This document shows positions 1-5,885 of a DNA stretch of 5,890 nucleotides, in pieces. The stretch covers positions 1 through 5,890 of the forward strand of contig DATLGM010000223.1 in NCBI GenBank assembly GCA_035540515.1, given 5' to 3'. Source of the stretch: WHTG01 sp035540515. Lineage in GTDB: Bacteria > Actinomycetota > Nitriliruptoria > Euzebyales > Egibacteraceae. Position numbers and translations under genes: made by a program. A model generated the notes under the pieces. The model had not been told where the DNA came from. It saw nothing but the letters and a program-made list of their open reading frames with translations, and did not search any database. How positions within the stretch are numbered: position 1 is the first letter of the stretch; every line of letters begins with the position of its first letter.

Positions 1-532
1 GCATCGATCCGTCGTGCAGGTGCATCGCGCCGGTGACCAGCACGCCGCTGAGCGCGTCGCCGATGACCACGGCCAAGATGGTGGCGAGCCAGGCGGGCGG
101 GCTGAGTGCCTGCGAGGAGCCCATGAGCGCCGACCACACCAGCGCGACGACGCTGACCTCGAACAAGAACTGCCCGAGCGTGAACGCGACCTTCATCGGC
201 GCGACGCGCATGCGGGTCAGCGCGACCCCGACGCCGACCAGCCTGGCGACGGCGACCACCCACGGCGCGGCGAAGAACAGCCCGACGATCAGCGGGACCT
301 CACCGACCGAGAATGCCTGGGCGTGCCGCCCGATGGGCATGTGCACCAGGAAGGACTCCGCCAGCGCAAACGCCACGGCCAGCCCGACCAGGGTCACCGC
401 CGGCGTCCACAGCGGCAGCGGCGGCGCCGAGTCGCCGACGTGCAGCAGCGCGGCACCTGCCGTAGCAAGTGCCGCGCCGAGCAGCCACACCCGGTGGGTG
501 CGGGCCGTGCGCTTCAGCCGCGTCGCGGTCAC
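1..532 (-). CDS. Multi-pass membrane protein, N-terminal part; probable sensor region of a GGDEF/EAL-type protein (partial)
   Basis: The frame from GTG at 532 stays open to the window edge, giving 177 residues with no stop; the C-terminus is missing. After a basic start (TRLKRTARTHR) there are about five hydrophobic segments, near residues 15-32, 43-66, 78-107, 117-138 and 148-170. The stretch around residues 60-125 (ESFLVHMPIGRHAQAFSVGE, then a Pro-rich hydrophobic segment, then KVAFTLGQFLFE) resembles, from memory, the membrane region that precedes GGDEF and EAL domains in actinobacterial c-di-GMP proteins. That assignment is inference, because no GGDEF or EAL motif lies in the window. The GTG overlaps the TGA of the upstream protease gene (GTGA, 532-529) and no good Shine-Dalgarno precedes it, so translation is probably coupled to the protease. 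Another polytopic membrane protein remains possible. I am confident of the coding frame and moderately confident of the family. Confidence 0.62.
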   Translation of the reverse strand, partial: MTATRLKRTARTHRVWLLGAALATAGAALLHVGDSAPPLPLWTPAVTLVGLAVAFALAESFLVHMPIGRHAQAFSVGEVPLIVGLFFAAPWVVAVARLVGVGVALTRMRVAPMKVAFTLGQFLFEVSVVALVWSALMGSSQALSPPAWLATILAVVIGDALSGVLVTGAMHLHDGSM

Positions 533-2079
533 GGCGGACCCGCGCCGTTCCACGTGCCGGCCAGCCAGGAGCCGCCCTTCCAGCTGCGGCTCTCCCACGA
601 GCCGTCCTTCCAGCTGCGGCTGTCCCAGGCGCTTTCCTTCCAGCTGCGCGAGTCCCAGGTGCCGACCTTCCAGCTTCGGCTGGCCCAGTCGTTGCCGGCC
701 CAGGTCTGCCCGACCCAGGGCGCGTGGCCCCACGTCCGCGGCGCCCATGACGTGCCGCACCAGCAGTCCGCCGTCCACGTCTGGCCCTGCCAGACGCCGC
801 CGGTCCACGCGGTGCCGGCGGTGCTCGCCGTCGACCACGGCGTGGCCGACCACGGGCCGAGGATCGTGTGCTCACCGGTCAGCTCGGTGCCGTCATCGGC
901 GACGTGAGCCATGCCGCGGGCCGCCTCCAGGGAGCCGGTGCCCGTCGACGCGGTCCACGTCTGCCTCGTCGAGGGGGTGCTGGCGCTCAGCGCCCGGTCG
1001 ACGCGCACCATGCCGGCGCCGGCCTTGGGGTCGCCACCGGCGATCGAGGCGGCGTTGCGGGTCAGCAGCGCCTTGACCTGGTCGGGCGTGAGGCCCGGAC
1101 GCTGCTGCAGCAGCAGCGCGGCGGCACCGGAGACCACGGCCGCGGCCTGCGACGTGCCGCTGCCCTTGAACAGCTTGTCGCCGACGCGGGCAGTGCTGTA
1201 GTTGACGTCGATGTACGAGCCCGGGTCGCGCAGCGAGACGATGGAGCGCCCCGGGGCGACCAGGTCCGGACGCCGAGCGCTCGAGCCGCCGCTGGAGAAC
1301 TTCGCGACGGTGTCGTCGCTGTGACCAACCGTGCCGGCGGTGTCCGCGGCGCCGACCGCGACGACGTACGGGTTGGTGGCCGGCGTGCTCAAGGCGGCGG
1401 TGTTGCCGTTGTTCCCGCTCGAGACCACGACCACGATGCCGTTGCGCCAGGCGTTCTCGACCGCATGCGACAGCGGGTCCAGCTGCGGGCTTTGGGTGCT
1501 CGACGTGCCGTACGACAGGTTCAGCACGCGGATGTTCAGACCGTCGGAGCGGCGGTGCTGGACGACCCAGTCGATGGCGGCGATGACCTGGGACACGTCG
1601 ACGGCGCCGTCGTAGGTGCCCAGCTTCAGGCTCACCAGGCCGGCGTCGGGCGCGACCCCCCGGAAGCCTCCGGTGGCCGACTCGCGCCCCACGGCGATGC
1701 CCGCCATGTGCGTCCCGTGGCCGTAGGTGTCCAGGTAGCGCGCGTCGGCGGACTGGTTCTCGAGGGAGAGATCCGGACCGTTGCTGACCGGCGACCGCGT
1801 CAACCCGGGCACGGGCACGACCCCCGTGTCGATCAGAGCGACGTCGACGCCCTTGCCGGTCCAGCCGTTGCGCCACGCGGACTTCGCGCCCACGACGTCG
1901 TTGACGTGGTCCATCGAGGTCTCGACGCCGTCTTCGACCAGCCAGCCGTCGCCGAGCAGCAGGCCACCGGTGTCGTCCACGAGGCCCAGGGTGGTGTCGA
2001 CCGTGCTGTCCAAGAGGCTGGTGGTCGTCTTGAGCAGGGCGTGGCTGGGCGTGGCGCCCATGGCGAGCATCGCCGTCAT
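529..2079 (-). CDS. Secreted subtilisin-like serine protease (S8) with C-terminal Trp-pentad repeat tail
   Basis: The 516-residue open frame carries the full S8 catalytic set: Asp84 in VALIDTGV, His121 in YGHGTHMAGI, the oxyanion-hole Asn223 in SSGNNGN, and Ser310 in GSGTSQAAA. The protease domain covers about residues 60-365. The N-terminus of this frame (MTAMLAMGATPSHA) is the end of a Sec signal peptide with a plausible cleavage site after SHA, so the enzyme should be exported. Residues between the signal and the catalytic domain are too few for a usual I9 propeptide. From residue 425 to 510, 18 Trp residues occur exactly every fifth position, with later units of the form SRSWKxGSWD. The first ATG of this frame has no ribosome binding site; the likely true start at 2126 is one base out of frame (see that entry). 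The stop codon overlaps the start of the downstream membrane-protein gene. The family call is firm; substrate and role of the tail are unknown. Confidence 0.9.
   Translation of the reverse strand: MTAMLAMGATPSHALLKTTTSLLDSTVDTTLGLVDDTGGLLLGDGWLVEDGVETSMDHVNDVVGAKSAWRNGWTGKGVDVALIDTGVVPVPGLTRSPVSNGPDLSLENQSADARYLDTYGHGTHMAGIAVGRESATGGFRGVAPDAGLVSLKLGTYDGAVDVSQVIAAIDWVVQHRRSDGLNIRVLNLSYGTSSTQSPQLDPLSHAVENAWRNGIVVVVSSGNNGNTAALSTPATNPYVVAVGAADTAGTVGHSDDTVAKFSSGGSSARRPDLVAPGRSIVSLRDPGSYIDVNYSTARVGDKLFKGSGTSQAAAVVSGAAALLLQQRPGLTPDQVKALLTRNAASIAGGDPKAGAGMVRVDRALSASTPSTRQTWTASTGTGSLEAARGMAHVADDGTELTGEHTILGPWSATPWSTASTAGTAWTGGVWQGQTWTADCWCGTSWAPRTWGHAPWVGQTWAGNDWASRSWKVGTWDSRSWKESAWDSRSWKDGSWESRSWKGGSWLAGTWNGAGPP
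550..807 (-). repeat. Trp-pentad repeat tract, 18 consecutive five-residue units; 30-base DNA period at 571-690
   Basis: Every fifth codon from 807 down to 550 is TGG, with no exception over 18 units. The early units are divergent (for example WQGQT, WTADC, WCGTS). The last ones alternate in pairs, giving a ten-residue, 30-base repeat around SRSWK. On the DNA, four 30-base units line up at 571-600, 601-630, 631-660 and 661-690, sharing nearly identical CTTCCAGCTGCG cores on the plus strand. The third codon positions also match, which suggests that these units arose by recent duplication while the upstream ones are older. Confidence 0.9.
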
Positions 2080-2126
2080 GACCAGTGAAGTGAGATGAGG
2101 GCCTTGCGGCCAAGCGTCGTGCGCAT
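2076..2126 (-). other. Out-of-frame start and first half of the protease signal peptide (apparent 1-base frameshift)
   Basis: ATG at 2126-2124 encodes MRTTLGRKALIS and then LHWS before a TGA at 2078-2076. The first twelve residues are a typical signal-peptide n-region (Arg, Arg, Lys) leading into a hydrophobic stretch. The protease frame, one base away, continues with TSLVMTAMLAMGATPSHA, a matching hydrophobic core and Ala-x-Ala-like cleavage site. Adding one base between the two would fuse them into an ordinary Sec signal peptide. Purine-rich AAAGGA at 2145-2140 and GGA at about 2137-2135 lie upstream of this ATG, whereas the in-frame ATG at 2079 has none. The distance between the two starts is 47 bases, so the frames cannot join as the sequence stands. 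I infer a sequencing or assembly indel or a real disrupting mutation. Confidence 0.65.
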
Positions 2127-2241
2127 CCGTGCGATCCGATCCTTTAGTTCCGTCCGGACAAAGAACGTCAGATCACACGCCGTACTTGATGACTACTTTC
2201 TGTAATGATCCGTTTCGGTGGGTGACGATGGCCCGGGCAGG
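2127..2241 (-). promoter_or_regulatory. Intergenic gap ahead of the protease gene; probable promoter region
   Basis: These 115 bases separate the flavoprotein stop from the likely protease start. The stretch 2155-2217 is close to half A+T, clearly richer than the flanking genes, as expected of an actinobacterial promoter region. It holds an imperfect dyad, GTCA-GA-TCA at 2167-2175 and TGATGAC at 2187-2193 on the plus strand, which could be a regulator site. I found no convincing -35/-10 pair on the minus strand, no T-run terminator behind the flavoprotein gene and no recognisable riboswitch. The promoter role is inferred from position and composition only. Confidence 0.35.
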
Positions 2242-3219
2242 TCAGCGCCGGACGGCCGGCCGATGGTGCAGGATCTGGTCGCGACCCTGTCGCAGGGCCT
2301 TGCGGTAGCCGTACCGCGCCCCACCGCCGTTGCCGAGCAGCAACAGTGTCTTGTTCGGCGGGGCGTAGAACGCATGGCGGGTGTGCGGCGTCCAGACCGT
2401 CCGCTCCCCTGCCTGCAGCCAACCGGTGTGAGTGGCCGTCTTCAGACCGACCAGCTTCGGCCGGAAGTCGTGCGCGATGAACGCAGCCCGCCGACCCCCT
2501 TCCGGCAGCAGCGCCGGCGGATCGACCAGCGCCAACCCCTCAGGGTCGCTGCGCGTGCGTACCGGCAGGATCAGCGGCATCCCGTCGGACGCCAGCACGC
2601 CGAGCAGCGCGTGGCGCCACCGCGCCGATCGCCGCACCCGCCGCAGCGGCACCCTCGGCGTCTGCGGGTCGCGCGGCAGCCGCTGAGCGGGCGGCGGCTC
2701 GGCCGGCAGCGGCTCGCCGATCACGCGGGGTCGGCCGGCGGCGTCGCCGTCGGGCCACCACAGGATCCGCCGCGCGTGGACGCCCACCCCGACGCGGTCC
2801 AGGTAGTACACCGACAGCCACCAGTCCCAGAACCGGCCCTCGGCGAACTGGCCGATGTGCTGCTTGGCGGTCTCGGCGATCTCGTCGCGCTCCTCCTGGC
2901 TGTAGTTGTCGTAGACCTCGGCCACGCCCTGCACGACGACCAGGCCGGGGCGGTCGCTGAAGCCATGCCGGCGCGTGTGGTACGCCACGGCGATGCGCGG
3001 ATCGGCCGCGATGCGCTCGAGCTTGCGGCCGAACCCCAGCGAGGTGGTGAACATCACCGTGCCCTCGGCGCGGTCGCGGATCCCCAGCGGCGTGACGCTG
3101 TTGAGCACCACCCCGCCGGCGGGCGTGGGTGAGCCAGTGACGACCACGAGGTCGCCGGCGAGGATCTCGTCGACCTCGTCGGGCCAGGTCAGCGGCGGTG
3201 TCATCGGGCGAGTCGCCAT
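2242..3219 (-). CDS. Pyridoxamine 5'-phosphate oxidase-like (FMN-binding split-barrel) protein, probably two barrels
   Basis: This 325-residue protein starts at ATG 3219 behind a strong ribosome binding site, GGGAGG at 3230-3225, five bases away. Residues about 15-110 read like a PPOX-type split barrel: a small-residue strand (LAGDLVVVTGSPTPAGG), a strand ending TVMFTTS, then RKLERIAADPRIAVAYHTR and a VVVQGVAEVYD strand, the usual order in flavin- or F420-binding members. After a helical, Trp-rich section (108-155) and a Pro/Arg-rich linker (about 170-203), residues 205-290 again show a barrel-like pattern (LLGVLASDGMPLILPVRTR, then RAAFIAHDFRPKLVGLKTAT), suggesting a degenerate second copy. 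The substrate cannot be told. It is not a canonical PdxH, being longer and different in sequence. No membrane segment or signal peptide is visible. The 66-base gap behind cysH leaves open whether it belongs to the sulfur operon. Confidence 0.72.
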   Translation of the reverse strand: MATRPMTPPLTWPDEVDEILAGDLVVVTGSPTPAGGVVLNSVTPLGIRDRAEGTVMFTTSLGFGRKLERIAADPRIAVAYHTRRHGFSDRPGLVVVQGVAEVYDNYSQEERDEIAETAKQHIGQFAEGRFWDWWLSVYYLDRVGVGVHARRILWWPDGDAAGRPRVIGEPLPAEPPPAQRLPRDPQTPRVPLRRVRRSARWRHALLGVLASDGMPLILPVRTRSDPEGLALVDPPALLPEGGRRAAFIAHDFRPKLVGLKTATHTGWLQAGERTVWTPHTRHAFYAPPNKTLLLLGNGGGARYGYRKALRQGRDQILHHRPAVRR

Positions 3220-3224
3220 AGCTG

Positions 3225-3230
3225 CCTCCC
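3225..3230 (-). promoter_or_regulatory. Ribosome binding site of the split-barrel protein gene
   Basis: GGGAGG on the minus strand ends five bases before ATG 3219. It is the clearest Shine-Dalgarno in the window and fixes that start. Independent initiation here contrasts with the coupled starts of cysH and of the membrane-protein gene. Confidence 0.8.
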
Positions 3231-3246
3231 GGGTTGAGTGGCGCGA

Positions 3247-3279
3247 CCGTACGGCGGGACCGTTACGGCACCGTTCCGG
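3247..3279. repeat. Three short near-palindromic repeats between cysH and the split-barrel gene
   Basis: The plus strand reads CCGTACGG (3247-3254), CCGTTACGG (3260-3268) and CCGTTCCGG (3271-3279). The first is a perfect palindrome, the second a palindrome around a central base, and the third differs from the second by one base. They sit 20-60 bases ahead of the downstream ATG, where an operator or promoter would lie. Function is unknown; in DNA this GC-rich, chance is a real alternative. Confidence 0.4.
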
Positions 3280-3283
3280 CCGC

Positions 3284-3319
3284 GGTCACCCGGGGGTGGT
3301 CGTCACCCGGTCCGTGACC
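3284..3319 (-). terminator. GC-rich imperfect hairpin over the cysH stop codon; possible terminator or mRNA 3'-end structure
   Basis: Arms GGTCAC (3284-3289) and GTGACC (3314-3319) enclose a second stem, CCGGG-TG (3290-3298 with a two-base bulge) against CACCCGG (3304-3310), closing on a five-base loop GTCGT. That makes up to 13 base pairs, almost all G-C. The TGA of cysH (3288-3286) is inside the structure. No T-run follows on the minus strand, so it is not a classic intrinsic terminator, though such U-less hairpins are often proposed in high-GC bacteria. It could lower readthrough into the split-barrel gene or protect the sir-cysH message. Confidence 0.3.
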
Positions 3320-4146
3320 CCGTCGCCGGGCAGATGCAGACCGCACTCGGTCTTGGCGAACGCCGACCACCGGCCGGCGCGGGGGTCGTCGGCGGCGGCG
3401 ACGGGCAGCGTGCACGGCGCGCAACCGATCGACCGGTACCCCGCCGCGACCAGCGGATGGCGGGGCAGGTCGTGGCACCGCAGGTAGTCCGCGACATCGG
3501 CGTCGGTCCAGTCCGCCAGCGGCGCGACCTTGACCAGCCAGCGGTCGTCGTGGCTGCGCGCCTCGACCACCGGCGTGGCGGACCGCTCGGGGGTCTGCAC
3601 CCGGCGGACACCGGTCGCCCAACCGTCGTAGCTGGTCAGCGCCCGGCGCAGCGGTTCGGTCTTGCGCAGCCCGCAGCAGCGGTCGGGGTCGCGGTCGAAC
3701 AGCCGCGCGCCCAGGCGGGCCTCCTGCTGCGCCGGGGACAGCGCCGGCCGCACGTCGACGACGGTCACGCCGAGCTCGACGGCCAGCCGCCGGCGGTAGT
3801 CGATCGTCTCGGAGAAGTGGAAGTCGGTGTCGAGAAACAGCACCGGGACGTCCGGCGCCACCTGGCTGACCATGTGCAGCAGCACGGCGGACTCGGCGCC
3901 GAATGACGACGTGACGGCGAACCGAGGGACCACCGCGGCGGCCCACGCCAAGATCCGCTGGGCGGGCTTGCCCTCCAGCTGCGCGGCGGCCTCGGCGGCG
4001 AGCGCGCGGACGAAGCGGCCCTCCGCGTCGTCGGTAGCGCGGAACCGGTCGTCTTCGGCGGGGCGCGCGCCGTCGAGCACCGCCGCGACCGACGCGGTCA
4101 CCGCGGCGCGGTCCTCGGCCGAGACGACCCCCACGGCAGGGGTCAT
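3286..4146 (-). CDS. cysH: Adenylyl-sulfate (APS/PAPS) reductase, [4Fe-4S] type
   Basis: This cytoplasmic enzyme reduces activated sulfate to sulfite with thioredoxin-type electrons. The 286-residue protein shows the family layout: the nucleotide-binding SSFGAES loop at residues 80-86, LDTDFHFSET at 105-114, the cluster cysteines Cys157-Cys158 (CCGLRKTEPL) and Cys242/Cys245 (GCAPC), and the C-terminal catalytic Cys268 in KTECGLHL. The CC plus CxxC set is characteristic of iron-sulfur enzymes, which mostly use APS; PAPS reductases of the E. coli type lack it. The preference for APS is therefore inferred from the family. About 45 residues before the usual EGK-rich helix form an extra, poorly conserved-looking N-terminus. 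The ATG overlaps the sulfite reductase TGA (ATGA, 4146-4143) and has no clear ribosome binding site, so translation is probably coupled. The start could lie further in, but the overlap favours this one. Confidence 0.93.
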   Translation of the reverse strand: MTPAVGVVSAEDRAAVTASVAAVLDGARPAEDDRFRATDDAEGRFVRALAAEAAAQLEGKPAQRILAWAAAVVPRFAVTSSFGAESAVLLHMVSQVAPDVPVLFLDTDFHFSETIDYRRRLAVELGVTVVDVRPALSPAQQEARLGARLFDRDPDRCCGLRKTEPLRRALTSYDGWATGVRRVQTPERSATPVVEARSHDDRWLVKVAPLADWTDADVADYLRCHDLPRHPLVAAGYRSIGCAPCTLPVAAADDPRAGRWSAFAKTECGLHLPGDGVTDRVTTTPG

Positions 4147-5873
4147 GCGGTCTGTGCCCGTTCGCCCCGTGTGCGGCGCTGCGGCAGCGCGTCATCCGGG
4201 CGGAAGCGGCGGCGGAGCGTTTCGACCCCCACGCGGTCGCACCAGTCGCCGAACCGCTCGCCGTCGTTGCGCTCGGCCTCGAAGGCGGCAAGCACCGGGG
4301 CGAGGACGGCGGTCACGGCAGCGACGGGCACGCGGTCGACGTAGACGCTGTTCAGGCGCGTCCCCTCGGCGTTGCCACCCAGGTGCAGGGTGTAGTGGTC
4401 CTTGCCGCGACCGACGATGCCCACCTCGGTGGAGTACGGGCGGGCGCAGCCGTTGGGGCATCCGGTCATGCGCACGTGGACGGCCTCACCACCCAGCCCG
4501 AGGGCCGCCAGCTCGAAGCGCAGCGAGCCGATGACGTCCGGCAGGGCGCGCTCGGCCTCGGCTAGGGCCAGGCCGCACGTCGGCAGCGCCGGGCACGCGA
4601 GCGCGTGGCGTTCGACCGGGGCGATGTCATCGAGCAGTGCGACGCCGTGACCGCGCAGCAGGTCCTCCAGCGGCCGGCGGTCGGCGTGCGCGACGTCGGT
4701 CAGCAGCACGTCCTGGCGGGGCGTGAACCGCACGCCCGTGCCGAACGTCTCGACCGCCGCACGCAGTGCGGTGCGCAGCGGCACACCGTTGTCGACGATG
4801 CGGCCGCTGGGGATGCGCACGCCCAGGCACCAGCGGCCGTCGGCCTGTCGGCGCCAGCCCAGGTGGTCGTCGGTCAGCGGCCACGTCAGCGACGCCGGCG
4901 GGTCCAGCGTCCAGCCCAGGCGGCGCTCGACCTCATCGCGGAACGCCGGCAGGCCCCACTCCTGGACCACGTACTTCAGCCGGGCGTGCTTGCGGTCGGT
5001 GCGGTCGCCGTGGTCGCGGTGGATGCCGATGATCGCCTTGACCGCCTCGAGCAGGTCGCCGGGGGCCACGGCGCCGAGGGGGTCGGCCAGGCGGGGGTAG
5101 GTCTCGGGCTTGTTGTGCGTCATCCCCAGCCCACCGCCGACCAGCAGCGTGTACGCGACGACCGCTCCCGCGCGCACCATCGGCACGATGCCGATGTCCT
5201 GGGTGTACGCGTCGACGCAGTTGTCACCGGGGAACGCGAAGCCGATCTTGAACTTGCGCGGCAGGTAGGTCGGCCCGTACAGCGGGTCGACGTCAGCGAC
5301 GGGCTCATTGGCCGACACCGCCTGCTCCCCGTCCACCCACAGCTGCCAGTAGGCGGTGTTGCGCGGCTTCAGCGCTGTGCTCAGCGCCACGGCGTGCGCC
5401 TGGACCTGCTCCTCGGCAGCGTTGGCCGGCGGGGCGGGGCAGCACATGACGTTGCGGACCACGTCGCCGCACGCCGCCAGGGTGCTGACCAGGTGCCGGT
5501 TCAGCGTGCCGATCAGCGGCTTGAGGTCACCCTTGGCAACGAAGTGGTACTGCAGGCCCTGGCGCGTGGTCACTCGTAGGGTGGCGTTGCCCACCGAGTC
5601 GGCGAGCTCATCCATCACCAAGTACTGGGCACTCGTCAGGACGCCGCCCGGGATGCCGGCGCGGACCATGCACGAGTACTCGCGATCCAGGCCCTGGCTG
5701 CCGCGCTGCTTGCGGGAGTCGCGGTTGTCCTGCTGGTAGCTGCCGTGGAACTTCAGCAGCTGGGCGGCGTCACCGGAGAATTTCTCGGTGGCGTCGGCGA
5801 GCTCGGCAGCAAGCGGGCCCTGCAGCCCGTTGCTGGTCGCTTTCAGCTCCTCGACTGCACTGGCATTGGCCAC
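4143..5873 (-). CDS. Assimilatory sulfite reductase hemoprotein (siroheme, [4Fe-4S])
   Basis: This enzyme performs the six-electron reduction of sulfite to sulfide in cysteine synthesis. The 576-residue protein has the duplicated ferredoxin-like/siroheme architecture of the nitrite/sulfite reductase family: KFHGSYQQDNRD near residue 41, IPGGVLTSAQY at 74-84, a TTRQGLQYH strand, CGDVVRNVMCCPAP at 135-148, PRKFKI (Lys207, Lys209, matching the sulfite-binding lysines of E. coli CysI) and the cluster ligands CPALPTC (427-433) and CPNGC (472-476). No flavin or NADPH domain is present, so ferredoxin is the likely donor, as in cyanobacterial, plant and mycobacterial enzymes. The GTG start at 5873 has TGAGGA at 5885-5880 six bases upstream; the nearby ATG at 5866 is out of frame. 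The cysH overlap argues for sulfite rather than nitrite as substrate. The symbol sir or cysI would suit; I leave it blank because naming varies. Confidence 0.93.
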   Translation of the reverse strand: MANASAVEELKATSNGLQGPLAAELADATEKFSGDAAQLLKFHGSYQQDNRDSRKQRGSQGLDREYSCMVRAGIPGGVLTSAQYLVMDELADSVGNATLRVTTRQGLQYHFVAKGDLKPLIGTLNRHLVSTLAACGDVVRNVMCCPAPPANAAEEQVQAHAVALSTALKPRNTAYWQLWVDGEQAVSANEPVADVDPLYGPTYLPRKFKIGFAFPGDNCVDAYTQDIGIVPMVRAGAVVAYTLLVGGGLGMTHNKPETYPRLADPLGAVAPGDLLEAVKAIIGIHRDHGDRTDRKHARLKYVVQEWGLPAFRDEVERRLGWTLDPPASLTWPLTDDHLGWRRQADGRWCLGVRIPSGRIVDNGVPLRTALRAAVETFGTGVRFTPRQDVLLTDVAHADRRPLEDLLRGHGVALLDDIAPVERHALACPALPTCGLALAEAERALPDVIGSLRFELAALGLGGEAVHVRMTGCPNGCARPYSTEVGIVGRGKDHYTLHLGGNAEGTRLNSVYVDRVPVAAVTAVLAPVLAAFEAERNDGERFGDWCDRVGVETLRRRFRPDDALPQRRTRGERAQTA

Positions 5874-5879
5874 GGGGTG

Positions 5880-5885
5880 TCCTCA
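5880..5885 (-). promoter_or_regulatory. Ribosome binding site deciding the GTG start of sulfite reductase
   Basis: TGAGGA on the minus strand lies six bases ahead of GTG 5873. It supports GTG as the real start, since the only nearby ATG is in another frame. Only 17 bases of upstream sequence are in the window, so the promoter is not visible. Confidence 0.7.

Noticed and set aside
571..690. 30-base repeats as a possible CRISPR array
   Set aside because: The units are directly adjacent, with no spacers, and encode in-frame Trp-containing peptides of the protease.
14..2113. Long open frames on the plus strand (for example 14-907, 33-1076 and 868-2088) and a second minus frame (893-2113) across the protease region
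   Set aside because: They translate to Arg/Ala/His/Gln-rich low-complexity sequence with no recognisable motif. They lie opposite or out of phase with a gene that has a full catalytic triad; long antisense frames are expected at this GC content.
2160..2195. TCAAG (minus strand, 2189-2185) as the -35 part of a sigma-28/WhiG-like promoter
   Set aside because: No GCCGATAA-like -10 element occurs at the proper distance; the match of five bases is not enough.
2231..2238. GCCCGGGC palindrome after the split-barrel gene as a terminator
   Set aside because: It is an 8-base palindrome without a loop or T-run and is easily produced by chance in DNA of this composition.
2127..2241. c-di-GMP (GEMM) or other riboswitch ahead of the protease gene
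   Set aside because: I looked because of the possible c-di-GMP link, but the gap shows no conserved GEMM core and is short; nothing recognisable.
2218..5579. Other long plus-strand frames (2218-3132, 3238-3906, 3827-4534, 4605-5579)
   Set aside because: They are shadows of the split-barrel, cysH and sulfite reductase genes, with biased composition and no domain signatures.
4143..5873. Nitrite reductase instead of sulfite reductase
   Set aside because: The families share all cluster motifs, but the overlap with cysH and the KFHG/PRKFKI similarity to sulfite reductases favour sulfite. Some nitrite activity cannot be excluded.
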